A stretch of DNA of 30,019 nucleotides from Spirogloea muscicola (taxonomy: Eukaryota; Streptophyta; Zygnematophyceae; Spirogloeales; Spirogloeaceae), in contig WELB01000344.1 in the NCBI GenBank assembly GCA_009602725.1, positions 31,521 to 61,539 of the forward strand, given 5' to 3'. Below, piece by piece: positions 17,891 to 27,079 of the stretch. The notes under the pieces were generated by a model. The model saw nothing but the letters and a program-made list of their open reading frames with translations. It did not search any database and was not told where the DNA came from. The first letter of the stretch is position 1. Each line of letters starts with the position of its first letter. The position numbers and the translations under genes were made by a program.

Positions 17891-18169
17891 CTCAATGATG
17901 CATCCGGGACTCTCGGCTTCCAAGAGAGTAAGCTCATCCAAGGTAGGCGAGGGCTATAAATAGCCAGCCCGAAAGAATGGACAAGGTCCAGAGGAGCCGA
18001 TAAGCGCCAAAACACCCAGCTAAGCAAGTATCACAGAGGGTGGTCACTTCATGACCAAAGTAAGCAGAGCTTTCAAGCCTTGGCATGCAGCAGCAAACAC
18101 CGCTTTTGGCATGGAGGCCGAGTACTGTGGACCATCCAGCTTTTAGCCGTGGGTAAATATGTCATCATC

Positions 18170-18400
18170 ACTGTCTAGCTGGAGCGCAGCCACGAAAGCC
18201 GGAGGCCTGACTTAAAGCGCGCCCTGCACGTTGATGAAGAGCCAATGCTTGCGAGCGCTGCAAAGTAAGTGAGAGCCGCATTCTATAGTATGCAACTAAG
18301 GCCTGCGGAATGCTGGAGTGGCCCAAGCTGCCCCAAGGAATGGACAAGGTCTGAAGGAGCCGGCAGCATTGAAGCCCGGCACCTCCGTGGCTGACCCGCC
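18170..18400 (-). pseudogene. Minus-strand remnant of a diverged subfamily
   Basis: The minus strand reads SLGHSSIPQALVAY, RMRLSLTLQRSQALALHQ and RAGRALSQASGF. About 145 bp are nearly identical in direct orientation to 21165-21310. The upstream end continues into a proline/glycine-rich linker like those of the other copies. Confidence 0.65.
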
Positions 18401-18606
18401 CGCCGATCAATGGCCTGCCGGGCAAGCCGCAGCAGGAGGTCCAGCCAGCGACTGCCGTAGGCCCCGTGTACGTCTATCGCAAGTGGCTCTCTCAAAGGGG
18501 GCAAGGACTGTGAAAAGCCAGCACGAAAAGAATTGACAAAGTTTCGAAGGGGCCAAATGACGGAGGGGCCTATAGCTTTATGGCAGAACGGGTGGAGGTG
18601 CGCATG

Positions 18607-19237
18607 GGGCTGGGAGCGGACAGGCACGCACGACCTGCTGCGAATGGCCATGTTTGGCATCTTCGTCGAGGCCGGCTATGCGGTGGCGCTCGAGCACTCC
18701 AGCGTCATGCCTCCGACCGCTGGGGCGGATGGCCGCATCCACACCCGGCGCGCCGACCTCGTCGCCAGCGCGCTCGGCGGGGGGCCTCGGCTCATCGCAG
18801 ACGTCGTCACCACTGACAGCTTTGCGTCCAGCAGCGCAAAACGCTCGTCGGAGGAGGCGGGCTACGCAGTCGGCCAAGCGGCGGGCGAGAAGGAACGGAA
18901 GTACTCGGACCACTTGGTGGGCGACGAGTTCGTTCCACTGGCAGTGGACGTGCATGGAGCCTTCGGCTCCAAATGGCTTGACTTGCTCCACCGCCTGGCG
19001 CGGCGTGCAGCGGCCCGCCGCCTCGGGCAGCAGGGCGAGCAGCCCGGCTTCAACGTAGCCGGGTCCCTCGCTCAGGTTTTCCGTATGCGTTTGGCCGTCT
19101 CGATGCAGCGGTCCCTCGCCTTCGCGGTTCACTTGCGCGCAGGCCGAGCTTTGGTGGCGGCCTCCGGCTTCCGTCAGGGCGACGTCTTTCCGCCAGCTAG
19201 CTTCTCGGACCTGCAGCTCCTGTCTAGAGGTTACTGA
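18607..19237 (+). pseudogene. 5'-truncated RLE copy, open to its stop
   Basis: The frame starts within the finger (RTGTHDLLRMAMFG). It includes the endonuclease core (RRADLVASALGGG, LIADVVTTDSF, KERKYSDH) and the full C-terminal domain (AVDVHGAFGSKWLDLLHRLA, GSLAQVFRMR, RAGRALVAASGF, SFSDLQLLSRGY stop). The frame is undamaged over about 210 codons, so the insertion is probably young. The 3' UTR ends in a type-2 tail at about 19296-19357. Confidence 0.75.
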
Positions 19238-19295
19238 GCGTTCCCTGGCTGATGTCTTAGTCCTAGTCGTTCGCACTCAGGCTCCCTCAGACTTT

Positions 19296-19357
19296 GTCCA
19301 TCCTTTTGGGCTGGCCTTTCCCAGCCACCAGTCAATCTGGCCGCGCTTCCTATGTGG
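19296..19357 (+). mobile_element. Reference type-2 3' tail in place at the end of a copy
   Basis: The tail reads GTCCATCC, TTTTGGGCTGG, CCTTT, CCCAGCCACC, then CAGTCAATCTGGCCGCGCTT. GGCTGG and CCAGCC pair as a stem. It is the natural 3' terminus of the copy at 18607-19237 and gives the reference for the solo type-2 tails. Confidence 0.65.
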
Positions 19358-19429
19358 AGGATGGACCACTCAGTAGCTACAATTGATGAGCCTCAAATCC
19401 GACAGCCTAGCTGCCGGAAAATTATCCCC

Positions 19430-20338
19430 CTGATGAAAGCCGGAGGCCGCAGCGAGAGCACGGCCAGCACGCAGATGCAAGGCGTGGGCCATGGTCCGCT
19501 AAAGGGAGAATGACAATCGCTGCGATATACCTGGGCCCATGAGCCAGCGGCGTTGAAGTCAGCCGGCTCACCTCGCCTGCGTGCCACAGCGCGCCGTGCA
19601 AGCTTGGCCAGCAGGTCGAGCCACTGGGACCTGAGAGCCCCGTGTACATCCACGGCCAGAGGGACGAACTCATCTCCAGCCGGGTGATCGGCGTGTTTGG
19701 CCGCCTTGCAGCGAGCGGCCTTCGCCGCAGCGGGGCCAGCCCGCGAGGCAGAGAGGCCCGGACTGGATCGGTCGACCACATCAGTGGTGACCACATCAGT
19801 AATGATGCGCACGCCACCTCCCGTCCACGCTGGGAGGCATGGACGCCACCAGGTCGACGCGGCACGTTTGGAGTCCGTCGGCCCTCTGGAGAATTGGCAT
19901 GACAGAAGTACTCTCCATCGCCACCGTGTAACCAGCCTCCTGGAAGATGCCGAACATTGCATCTCGACGTGAGCAGCTGTATATTCACCTCCATTGGCGC
20001 AGCGGAGGCTATGCGCCGCCAGCTCCGCCGGGTCCGTCGACCGCTCCCCGCACTCAAACTGCAGCACGCCTAGCAGACAGGGCGGGGGGAGACCCAACAG
20101 GCGATGGGTTGGCTTACGGAAGAGTTCATCCGGCATCCTGAGGGCATCGTATAGGGGAGCGCGGAGAGCCAGGCTGCCGCGCCAGGGAAGGCGGCCGACC
20201 GCAGCCGAGCATGGCAGCGCACGCTGCTCGGAGGGAGGAGCCGCAGCGTGGCCGTGAAGGCCGCCTTGTCGACTGCCGCCATGTACCGCGCCTGCGCTTG
20301 CGAGTCGGTGGATTAGGCAAGGTGGGCAAACGAAACCA
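19430..20338 (-). pseudogene. Frameshifted minus-strand copy, left arm of a large palindrome
   Basis: The minus strand reads PTHRLLGLPPPCLLGV, the finger FECGERSTDPAELAAHSLRC, the endonuclease core (IITDVVTTDVVD), AVDVHGALRSQWLDLLAKLA and DFNAAGSWAQVYR. Several frameshifts break it, including after the finger and after AQVYR. From 19625 to 20338 it is an inverted copy of 20369-21090. Confidence 0.8.
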
Positions 20339-20368
20339 CTCTCGCGTTACTTGCGGAGCACCCTGCCC

Positions 20369-21090
20369 TCGTGGTCCCGTTTGCCCACCTTGCCCACTCC
20401 ACCGACTCGCAAGCGCAGGCACGGTACATGGCGGCAGTCGACAAGGCGTCCTTCACGGCCACGCTGCAGCTCCTCCCTCCAACAGACGTGCGCGGCCATG
20501 CTCGGCTGCTGTCGGCCGCCTCCCCTGGCGCGGCAGCCTGGCTCTCCGTGCTCCACCTGTACGATGCCCTCAGGATGCAGGATGAACTCTTCCGTACGGC
20601 AACCCATCGCCAGTTGGGTCTCCCCCTGCTCTGTCTGCTTGGCGTGCTGCAGTGTGAGTTTGGGGAGCGGTCGACGGACCCGGCGCAGCTGGCGGCGCAT
20701 ATCCTCCACTGCGCAACTGGAGGCGAACATACAGCTGCTCACGACCTCCGCTGAGATGCAATATTCGGCCATCTTCCAGGAGGCCGGATGCACGGTGGCG
20801 ATGAAGAATAATTCTGTCATGCCAATCCTCCAGAGGGCCGACGGACTCCACACGCGCCGCGTCGACCTGGTGGCGTCCACGCTGTGCGGCGGCGCGCGCA
20901 TCATTGCTGATGTGGTCACCACTGATGTGGTCGACCGCTCCAACCCGGGGCTCTCTGCCTCGCGGGCTGGCCACGCTGCGGCGAAGACCGCTTGCAGCAA
21001 GGCGGCCAAAATACGCCGACCACTTGGCTGGAGATGAGTTCCCCTGGCTGTGGACGTGCACGGGGCTCTTGGGTCCCAGTGGCTGAAGTA
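20369..21090 (+). pseudogene. Frameshifted plus-strand copy, right arm of a large palindrome
   Basis: The plus strand reads VPFAHLAHSTDSQAQARYMA, GLPLLCLLGVLQCEFGERS, AAHILHCATGG and then a stop at 20752-20754. The frame resumes with EMQYSAIFQEAGC, RRVDLVASTL and RIIADVVTTDVVD. It ends abruptly at the codons for GSQWLK, so the C-terminal domain and tail are missing. Confidence 0.8.
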
Positions 21091-21096
21091 AAGGTG

Positions 21097-21570
21097 CCTA
21101 AGGTGACATTAGTACCCACGGGTGAGCACAAACAAATCTGACAAGCCAACTTGGGGAGCTGGAGCACCGCCACGAAAGCTGGAGGCCTGACTTAGAGCGC
21201 GCCCTGCACGTTGATGAAGGGCCAATGCTTGCGAGCGCTGCAAAGTAAGCGAGAGCCGCATTCTATATTATGCAACTAAGGCCTGCGGAATGCTGGAGTG
21301 GCCCAAGCTGCCCCCCCGACTTCGATGACGCGCATCAACCAGCCGGGCCAGATGCTGGATCAGGGAGGACCGTTTTACGCCGTAGCCTCTGTAGATATCC
21401 ATGGCACACGGATAACGATGGTCCCCTTGGGGATGGTCCTGGTAGTGCCACTCCTTCTTACGCTCCGCGCTGGACGTGGCCCAGCCAGACACGGATGACG
21501 TCGGCGCCAGCCTTGTATGCGTCGATCAGTACCACGTCCAGGAGCAGACGAGGCCCACCGCCCCGGGGGG
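21097..21570 (-). pseudogene. Minus-strand copy of a diverged subfamily
   Basis: From high to low coordinates the minus strand reads LLLDVVLIDAYKAGADVIRV (a diverged endonuclease core), EWHYQDHPQGDH, AMDIYRGYGVK, SLGHSSIPQALVA, then after frame changes LSQASSFRGGAPAPQVG and LSDLFVLTRGY with TAA near 21113. It shows that the subfamily keeps the same domain order. The 3' end closely matches 14895-14955. Confidence 0.65.
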
Positions 21571-22060
21571 GTGGCAGAAAGAAGCAGCTCACCTAAAGGG
21601 GGCCAGAAAAAGGAAAAAAAGATGAAGAAAGGCNGGAGGCCAGAAGAGGTAATTCCCACTGAGAGGCTCTTCCAAAAGGGGAGGTTTGCTACAGAAAGCC
21701 AGCCCTCATTAGGAAGGTAAAACGTCCTAAGACATTGACAACAATCATATGCAAAAAAGCAACACACATTTAAGAATGGCTGCTCAGTTACTCCTAATTA
21801 GCCGCATTCTCGCTGATCAGCAGCCCGCATGTGAATGAAGTTAGCAGCCGGAAATGAGTTGCTCCGCCTAGCCTGCGGCGGCAGCATTCAATAGCCTGAG
21901 GCGCCGGCCAGTACACGGTCCCAGCACACAGATGCAAGTCTTAAGCCAGGGTAACGCTGCCGGGAATGGGAAGCTGTACAAGTTGTACAAGGGCCAAAGA
22001 GCACGCAGCATTATACATGCCTGCTCTTACTGCTGTCGGACACCGCTTGTTGCGCTAGCC
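21571..22060. other. No recognisable gene; one ambiguous base
   Basis: This stretch has an A/G-rich segment (about 21600-21640) with an N at 21634 and short open frames without family features. Nothing beyond possible degenerate retroelement sequence can be supported. Confidence 0.5.
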
Positions 22061-22089
22061 GGTGCAGAGAGTCCAGCCACCAAGCAAAA

Positions 22090-22245
22090 GGATGATGGCA
22101 ACTGTGAGAGGAAAGAGAAGAAGCTCTTCAAAGCGACATCATAAGGACCACCCCCGGGGCGACCACTTCTTCCCATGCGCCATGGACATATGCGGCCGCT
22201 ACGGAATGAAGTGGACATCTCCTCCTCCATCGCCTGTGTAACGTT
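22090..22245 (+). pseudogene. Plus-strand remnant of the diverged subfamily
   Basis: The plus strand reads ERKEKKLFKATS, then a stop, then HPRGDHFFPCAMDICGRYGMK. This aligns with EWHYQDHPQGDH and AMDIYRGYGVK of the copy at 21097-21570. Only the segment linking the endonuclease core to the C-terminal domain is left. Confidence 0.5.
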
Positions 22246-22925
22246 CCCCGGTTTTTGAGCGCCTTACAGTGTCGTCAACGCGTACCTGATATTCATTTGG
22301 GCCGTTTGTCGTTTGACGTTACGAGCTGCCCCGGCACTGGTGCCGTAGTCGTTCCGTCCGGAGCTCGTCCGTGTGGCCTGGCATGCTCCGTCATACTCAG
22401 TCAGACATACTCAGCAGCATGTGTGGGCCCGGACGCCCACGGCGGCATGCCGCCATGCCCGGCGGCCATGCTCGGCGCTATGGCGCCTGCTGGAAACAGC
22501 TCATGGTTCCCTCGTCAGGCACGCTCCTCGCGGGCGAGCCTTGGGGCGACCCCCGTACACCCTGGAGGGAGGGTGGCACGGAGAAGCACTGGCTTTTGCA
22601 CGAGCAGAGAGAGACCCGACCTCGGGCCGAGACTCAGTGACGCTCAGAGAGAGGCGCAGCCCTGCGGCTGCCTGCTACTGTGGATTTGCTGCCCCGCGCG
22701 GCTGTTTGCCGGCTCATCTTGAGGACCTTGGCGGCGTCCTGCGGGAGGCAAGGCTGCAGCATGTGCCCAAGGGTGGAGCTGCTGCTTAGCCGCAGCACCA
22801 CAGGGCAAGTCTTCCGCTATGTCGGAGTGCTTCCTCGTGGCGGGTGGCTGTCTCTAAACGCCAATCACTCAATTCAATAAGGAAACATTCGGCTGTAACC
22901 TGCTTGTTAGATCCAAACGTGACAG
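22246..22925. other. No recognisable gene
   Basis: Two overlapping plus-strand frames (22255-22722 and 22373-22789) are rich in Arg, Ala, Gly and Cys. They show no motif and no splice structure that I can defend. They may be degenerate retroelement or host intergenic DNA. Confidence 0.45.
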
Positions 22926-22930
22926 CCTGG

Positions 22931-23213
22931 CACAGCATGTCAATGCCTGTCGACGTAGTCGGGGCGGGTAGCTTAGGGCATTCTAGTGTCCCACAAGCCA
23001 TCGTTGCCTGCTCTAGGATGCGGCTATCATTGAGTCTGCAGCGCTCCCAGCGCTTTCACAGCCACCAGTCAATTTGGAAGCGCTGTTCTCCCAGGCACTC
23101 GCGATCCACCAGCGTGCTGGGTGTGCATTAGGCCAGGCTAATGGCTTCCGTGGTGGTGGTCTGGCTCCCCAGCTTAGCTTCTCAGATATGCATGTGCTCA
23201 CTCGCGGATAATT
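22931..23213 (+). pseudogene. Plus-strand copy of the diverged subfamily, interrupted by a solo tail
   Basis: The plus strand reads SLGHSSVPQAIVAC and RMRLSLSLQRSQ. A 37-bp insert follows, then, in another frame, ALAIHQRAGCALGQANGF, LSFSDMHVLTRG and a stop. Removing the insert and one direct repeat restores LQRSQALAIHQRAG, the form seen in the sibling at 18170-18400. Confidence 0.7.
23044..23094 (+). mobile_element. 37-bp solo type-2 tail with 7-bp target-site duplication
   Basis: The insert 23051-23087 contains CAGCCACCAGTCAATTTGG and GCGCTGTT, the 3' half of the type-2 tail. It is flanked by CTCCCAG at 23044-23050 and 23088-23094. The sibling copy shows the empty site. It is the shortest insertion in the window. 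Confidence 0.75.
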
Positions 23214-23215
23214 AA

Positions 23216-23588
23216 TGTCCCCCTTGCCAGCTCATTACCTTGTTACCAGGACACTTGTAAGGCTAGAATTGGCCTCCCTTTCAATTCCATGCACACTGCG
23301 CGCCTTCTCGCTTTCAGAAGGGGACGATGGCTGTGAAATGCCAGCTCATACAAATGGATGGTTCTTAGTGAACGGCATCGCTCGTCCTGAGAGCCCACCG
23401 CAGCATGCCTTCTGTCTCTGAGGATCTGCACAATCACTGCCCATGAACTTCAATTTCTGGTGCTCTGTTGTCCTTCCGTTAGCCAAGGAATCATGGCGAG
23501 GCAACAAAATGCAGCGACTGCTGTAGGAGGAGCGTGAGGAAGGAAGCGCGGCCAGGAGCGTGAACGGTCTTGGAGAATCTCTTAGTCA
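23216..23588. other. No recognisable gene; degenerate tail-like segment
   Basis: A GGACGATGGCTGTGAAATGC segment near 23323 resembles the 3' UTR hairpin of neighbouring copies. No other gene or element can be supported. Confidence 0.4.
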
Positions 23589-24480
23589 ATGATGTCCCGC
23601 CACCCAGCAGGACAAACAAGGGTCTGCTTCAAGGGTCTGCTTCACCGCCTCCTCGGCCTCCACCCACCCTGCCTCAGTGGAGTACAGCAGTGTGAGTGCG
23701 GCGAGCGCAGCTCAGACGCGCCATCGTTGGCAGCTCGCATGCTCAGGAGCGCACGGGGCGGGGAGCGGACAGGAACCCACGACCTGCTGCGGAACGCAAT
23801 GTTTGGCATCGTTGTCGAGGCCGGTTACACGGTGGCGCTCGAGAATACCAGCATCATGCCTCCACACCCGGCGCGCCGATCTTGTCGCCAGCGCGCTCGG
23901 CGGGGGGCCTCGGCTCATCGCCGACGTTGTCAGGACTGACTGTTTTGATTCCAGGAGCGCCAAACGCTCGTCGGAGGAGGCGGGCTACGCAGTCTGCCGA
24001 GCGGCGGGCGCAAAGGAACGTAAATATTGGGATCACCCGGTGGGAGACGAGTTTGGCCCACTCGCCGTCGGCGCCTTTGGCACAAAACGCCTTTGGCACA
24101 AAATGGCTTGACCTGCTTCACCGCCTTGCGCGGCGAGCAGCGGCCCGCAGCCTCGGGCAGCAGGGCGAGCAGCCTGGCTTCAATGTCGCCGGGTCCCTCG
24201 CTCACGTCTTCCGGATGGGATTGGCCATCTCTTTGCAGCGGTCCCTTGCCTTCGAGGATTACTGGCGCGCAGGCCGCGCTGTGGCGGCGGCCTCTGGCTT
24301 CCGTCAGGGCGACATCTTTCCGCCTGCGAGCTATTCCGACTTGCATCTTTTGACCAGAGGTTACTAAGCGTCCCCTTGCTGATGTCTTAGTCCTTAGCAC
24401 TCCGACTCCTTCAGACCTTGTGCATTCGTTTGGGCTGGCCTCTCCCAGCCACCAGATAATGTGGCCGCGCTTTCTCTCAA
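23589..24480 (+). pseudogene. Frameshifted copy with finger, RLE core, C-terminal domain and type-2 tail
   Basis: The plus strand reads LLHRLLGLHPPCLSGV, the finger CECGERSSDAPSLAARMLR and RTGTHDLLRNAMFG. A frame change just after SIMPPH leads to TRRADLVASALGGG, LIADVVRTDCF and KERKYWDH. A small duplication around GCCTTTGGCACAAAA (about 24074-24103) breaks the frame again before KWLDLLHRLA. The copy ends SYSDLHLLTRGY with TAA at about 24365. The UTR ends in a type-2 tail near 24426-24475. It is closest to the copy at 18607-19237. Confidence 0.8.
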
Positions 24481-25345
24481 GGTAGGCTTCCGTGGGCTCT
24501 TGGATGCTGCGGCCGCCGATATGAGAGCAACAGCGGAAGGCAGCAAAAGTGAGCTCAGGACCAGAAGCTGCAAGCCGTCCAGCATGCCAGGGGGCTTCGA
24601 TGCTGGGAGCAAGCTGTCATTAAGCTGGCAATGGAAACCAGAGGAGTCTTTCTCTCAAACAACAGCTTTAGCATAGTCACATTACTTGAAGCAAGATTCA
24701 TGCACTTCAGCTTATTCACACATCTGGCATGCAAAAGCGCTCGTCGGCCCCCCGCGCTCAGAAGTCAAGCAAAGCACCTGGCATGCACCTCGCTATGATC
24801 CTCTGGCTTGCTCAGGCGGGAGGTAGTACTTGCCACAACTGGCGTGGACACAGGTCGCAATATAAGCATCCTGATATGCTCGATGACTGGCGTTTGTGAA
24901 TGCCGAGGCCTTGAGTGACGCTCGTCAACAGATGTCTTATCAACTGGAAGAGCTCCTGGCATGACATACTTTACAGATGACGCTCCTTGGCAGCTACCAT
25001 CTCACCTTTGAAGAGACATCCTGGCGTAACCTGAGTGCGTCACTGGGTGCAGCAGCTACGATGATACAGACAGCTAATTCATCTGGCGGCCCATTAAGTA
25101 GGCTGGACTACCGGCCGCAGAGTCCGACCAGTTGCTGCTCGCCAGCTGGTCATCGATATGGGAGAATAATACGGGGTAAGGGCTTGGTTAGTGCAAGTCA
25201 AACCTTGGGCCATCCAAGTCTCCTGTAGGTCTGCTTTGGTGGCTGACCAGCCTAGACCAGCGCAGACAGGTGCGAGGGATGCCCATATATTCACCCCCCT
25301 GTTCGAGAAGTCGGAAATGACTCCAGAGCTCTTGTCATGCAGTGC
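24481..25345. other. No recognisable gene
   Basis: Short open frames occur on both strands, for example minus 25094-25411 (SSGVISDFSNRGVNIWASLA). None shows a family motif, splice structure or repeat relation that I can see. It may be ordinary intergenic DNA between retroelement insertions. Confidence 0.45.
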
Positions 25346-25660
25346 GGACATAGAAAGTGCTCGCCTATAGAGAAGAGGGGCTGGCAAAGCCAGCCCAAAA
25401 AGAATGGACAATGTCCAAAGCCAAAGAAAGGTGCTGTAAAATGACTACACTACAAAACACGAGACGATGCAGAGGGAAGCTCAGTACCCGCGAGTGAGCA
25501 ACATCAAGTCAGATCGCTGCAGGGAAACAGGCACTTGGCCGAGACCCAGAGGCAGCAGCCATAGCATGGCCTGCTCGCGAGTGGACGGCGTCGGCAAGGG
25601 AGCCATGGAACGAGACCGCCAAGCGCATAGGAGTGTTGTGAATCCCCAATGACGCTTAGA
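25346..25660 (-). mobile_element. 3'-end fragment with type-1 tail, same subfamily as 14365-14830
   Basis: The minus strand ends with SDLMLLTRGY and a stop near 25484. Its UTR (GTCTCGTGTTTTGTAG and CACCTTTCTTTGGCTTTGGA) ends in a type-1 tail at about 25352-25410. Upstream coding sequence is degenerate (PTPSTREQAM). Confidence 0.65.
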
Positions 25661-25797
25661 GCGGTGGTAAATGAACACAGGAGACAGGGGGGGCCAAGGA
25701 GGGGGAGTCTAAGGCATGGAGGCTCTAACTCCTGAGTCCCGTAGCAGAAATGTGGCAGAGACACAAGTGGCAAAAGTGGCATCGTGCTGCAGGCTTT

Positions 25798-26203
25798 GAC
25801 CCGGTGTAACCCGGCCTTGTCGGCCAAATTCACTTTGACCGCCCGGTCAAGGGGGTGTCGCTGCCACGGAGGCCGAGGCCGCCTGCACGTGCGGATGCGT
25901 ATTCGAAATTCCGTATATTTGAATAAGTTGGTGCCAGCTGTCCTTTTCGGGCCGGTGCCGGGAGGGGGGTGGTCGGAATCCAGACCACCTCGGGAGGTGG
26001 TCTGGATTCCGGCCGCCAGCGTGGCAAACGCGCGCGTTTTCCCCTTTCACGCGCCCAAAAGCAGTCCTGGTCAGCGTCCGATGTGGCGCCTTCGTGGCGT
26101 GCGACCACGACCGGGCCCCGCGCCAGTGTTACGCGGTCATACCATACAACGCGCGACACGTACCCCTCGGCCGCGGCCGACCGCCCGGTGTAACCCGGCA
26201 TTC
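25798..26203. repeat. About 400-bp GC-rich segment bounded by 16-bp direct repeats
   Basis: CCCGGTGTAACCCGGC occurs at about 25800-25815 and again at about 26186-26201 in the same orientation. Between them are a strong hairpin (25975-26010), a smaller palindrome (TTGACCGCCCGGTCAA, about 25840) and little AT. Base composition differs from the flanks. It may be a separate small mobile element or a tandem-repeat unit. No protein is recognised. Confidence 0.4.
25975..26010. repeat. Perfect 16-bp inverted repeat with a 4-nt loop
   Basis: GGAATCCAGACCACCT (25975-25990) and its exact reverse complement (25995-26010) are separated by CGGG. The structure could act as a terminator, a recombination hairpin or an element end. 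Which of these applies is not clear from the sequence. Confidence 0.75.
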
Positions 26204-26287
26204 AGCTCGGACCGGGAAAGGGAAGGAGGCAGATGCGACGGATCCAGCTCCGGCAGGTGTTCGACGAGGCCCCGGGCGAGGCAAATG

Positions 26288-26470
26288 GCATGTAGCGATG
26301 TGACGATGCCCACTCCACCGGAAGCTGCTGAGCTGTACCTAGACGTTGAGACGTCGGATCCTAGGACTTTCAAGGACTCCCAAAGACTTCCAACTAGCAC
26401 GTCCAAGAGGCGGGAGTTGCTGACTCAAGAGGCTGTGGCGGCGTGCATGGAGGTCAGCTGTGAAGCCCGC
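26288..26470 (+). other. Protein-like open stretch, unassigned
   Basis: From an ATG at about 26288 the plus strand reads MACSDVTMPTPPEAAELYLD and continues with a mixed, soluble-looking composition (TSKRRELLTQEAVAACMEVS). It runs into a retrotransposon tail at 26477, which then continues the frame to 26545. It could be a host exon interrupted by the insertion. No family is recognised. Confidence 0.25.
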
Positions 26471-26569
26471 TTGCGCTTCCCCTGGCCCCCTTCTCGTACT
26501 CGGTTCATTTCTTTTTGGGCTGGCTTTTCCAGCCCCTATTCTTAATGGGCGAGCACTCTCTTCTTGCGC
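26470..26569 (+). mobile_element. 86-bp solo type-1 tail with 7-bp direct repeats
   Basis: The insert 26477-26562 begins in the 3' UTR (TTCCCCTGGCCCCCTTCTCG) and ends at the tail terminus (GAGCACTCTCTT). CTTGCGC flanks it at 26470-26476 and 26563-26569. The repeat partly overlaps UTR sequence (GCGC), so its true length may be shorter. It lies outside the nested copies and is therefore an independent insertion. Confidence 0.65.
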
Positions 26570-26739
26570 GGAGGGCATGGCAGCGTCGCACCAGTGGCGT
26601 CCTCGTGGTGCCTGGAAGACCCCCGTTGATGTGCTTACCTTGTACTTAGCCACTCAGGCCCTCCACCACTCCAGACACACTCCAGTCTCCTCCATCTGCC
26701 AATGCAAACTAGCCGAGGCGGGAAGAAATCGCTTCTCCC

Positions 26740-26800
26740 TGTAAGGCATCGGCTGTGAGAGGCCAGCCCAAAGGGAACGTACAAGGTCTGAGGGGGAGGA
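26740..26800 (-). mobile_element. Degenerate tail remnant
   Basis: GGCTGTGAGAGGCCAGCCC followed by a CGTACAAGGTC-like segment resembles the minus-strand 5' half of the tails (GGCTGGC, then GTCCATT and the ACCTTGT side). It marks the right edge of the retroelement cluster. Confidence 0.4.
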
Positions 26801-27079
26801 CCAGGGGGGACTAGGCAGGGCTGGGGACGACAAGTACGGCTTGAGAAGGCCTGGAAAGGCTCGACGGGTTTAGGGGCCCCCTCGCGCCGACACCTGGCGG
26901 CCGCCAGTCCCACGTGGCCGGCCTGCATGGCGCCGCCGCGGCCCGCGACTCCACGGTGGAACAATCCGGCCCCGCTCCATATTTCTCCCGGGTCCAGGCG
27001 GGTCGCCACCCGGCTCCCCAAGCCCCCCCCCCATCCCACGACAGCTCCAGACTGCAGCTCCAGCTCGGCCGCCTCGCCC

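Larger units (their letters stand above)
13400..26800. mobile_element. Nested cluster of 5'-truncated RLE-type non-LTR retrotransposon copies
   Basis: This stretch is made almost entirely of fragments of one retrotransposon superfamily in both orientations. Coding parts share a finger (CxC followed by HxxxC), an endonuclease core (RRADLV, then ADVVT and KERKY), and a C-terminal domain (AVDVHGA, GSLAQVFRMR, RAGRAL, SYSDL, R-G-Y/F stop). This order matches the C-terminus of R2-like and Dualen/RandI-like elements, whose RLE nicks the target for target-primed reverse transcription. No reverse transcriptase motif is present. The 3' UTRs end in two short hairpin tails described separately. No tRNA, rRNA or host gene is convincing inside it. 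Confidence 0.85.

Noticed and set aside
18175-21310. Long terminal repeats of an LTR retrotransposon (145-bp direct repeats)
   Set aside because: The repeats encode the C-terminal domain of a non-LTR subfamily. No primer-binding site, polypurine tract or gag-pol region lies between them.
22255-22789. Overlapping plus-strand open frames as host genes
   Set aside because: They have a skewed Arg/Ala/Gly/Cys composition, no motif and no splice support.
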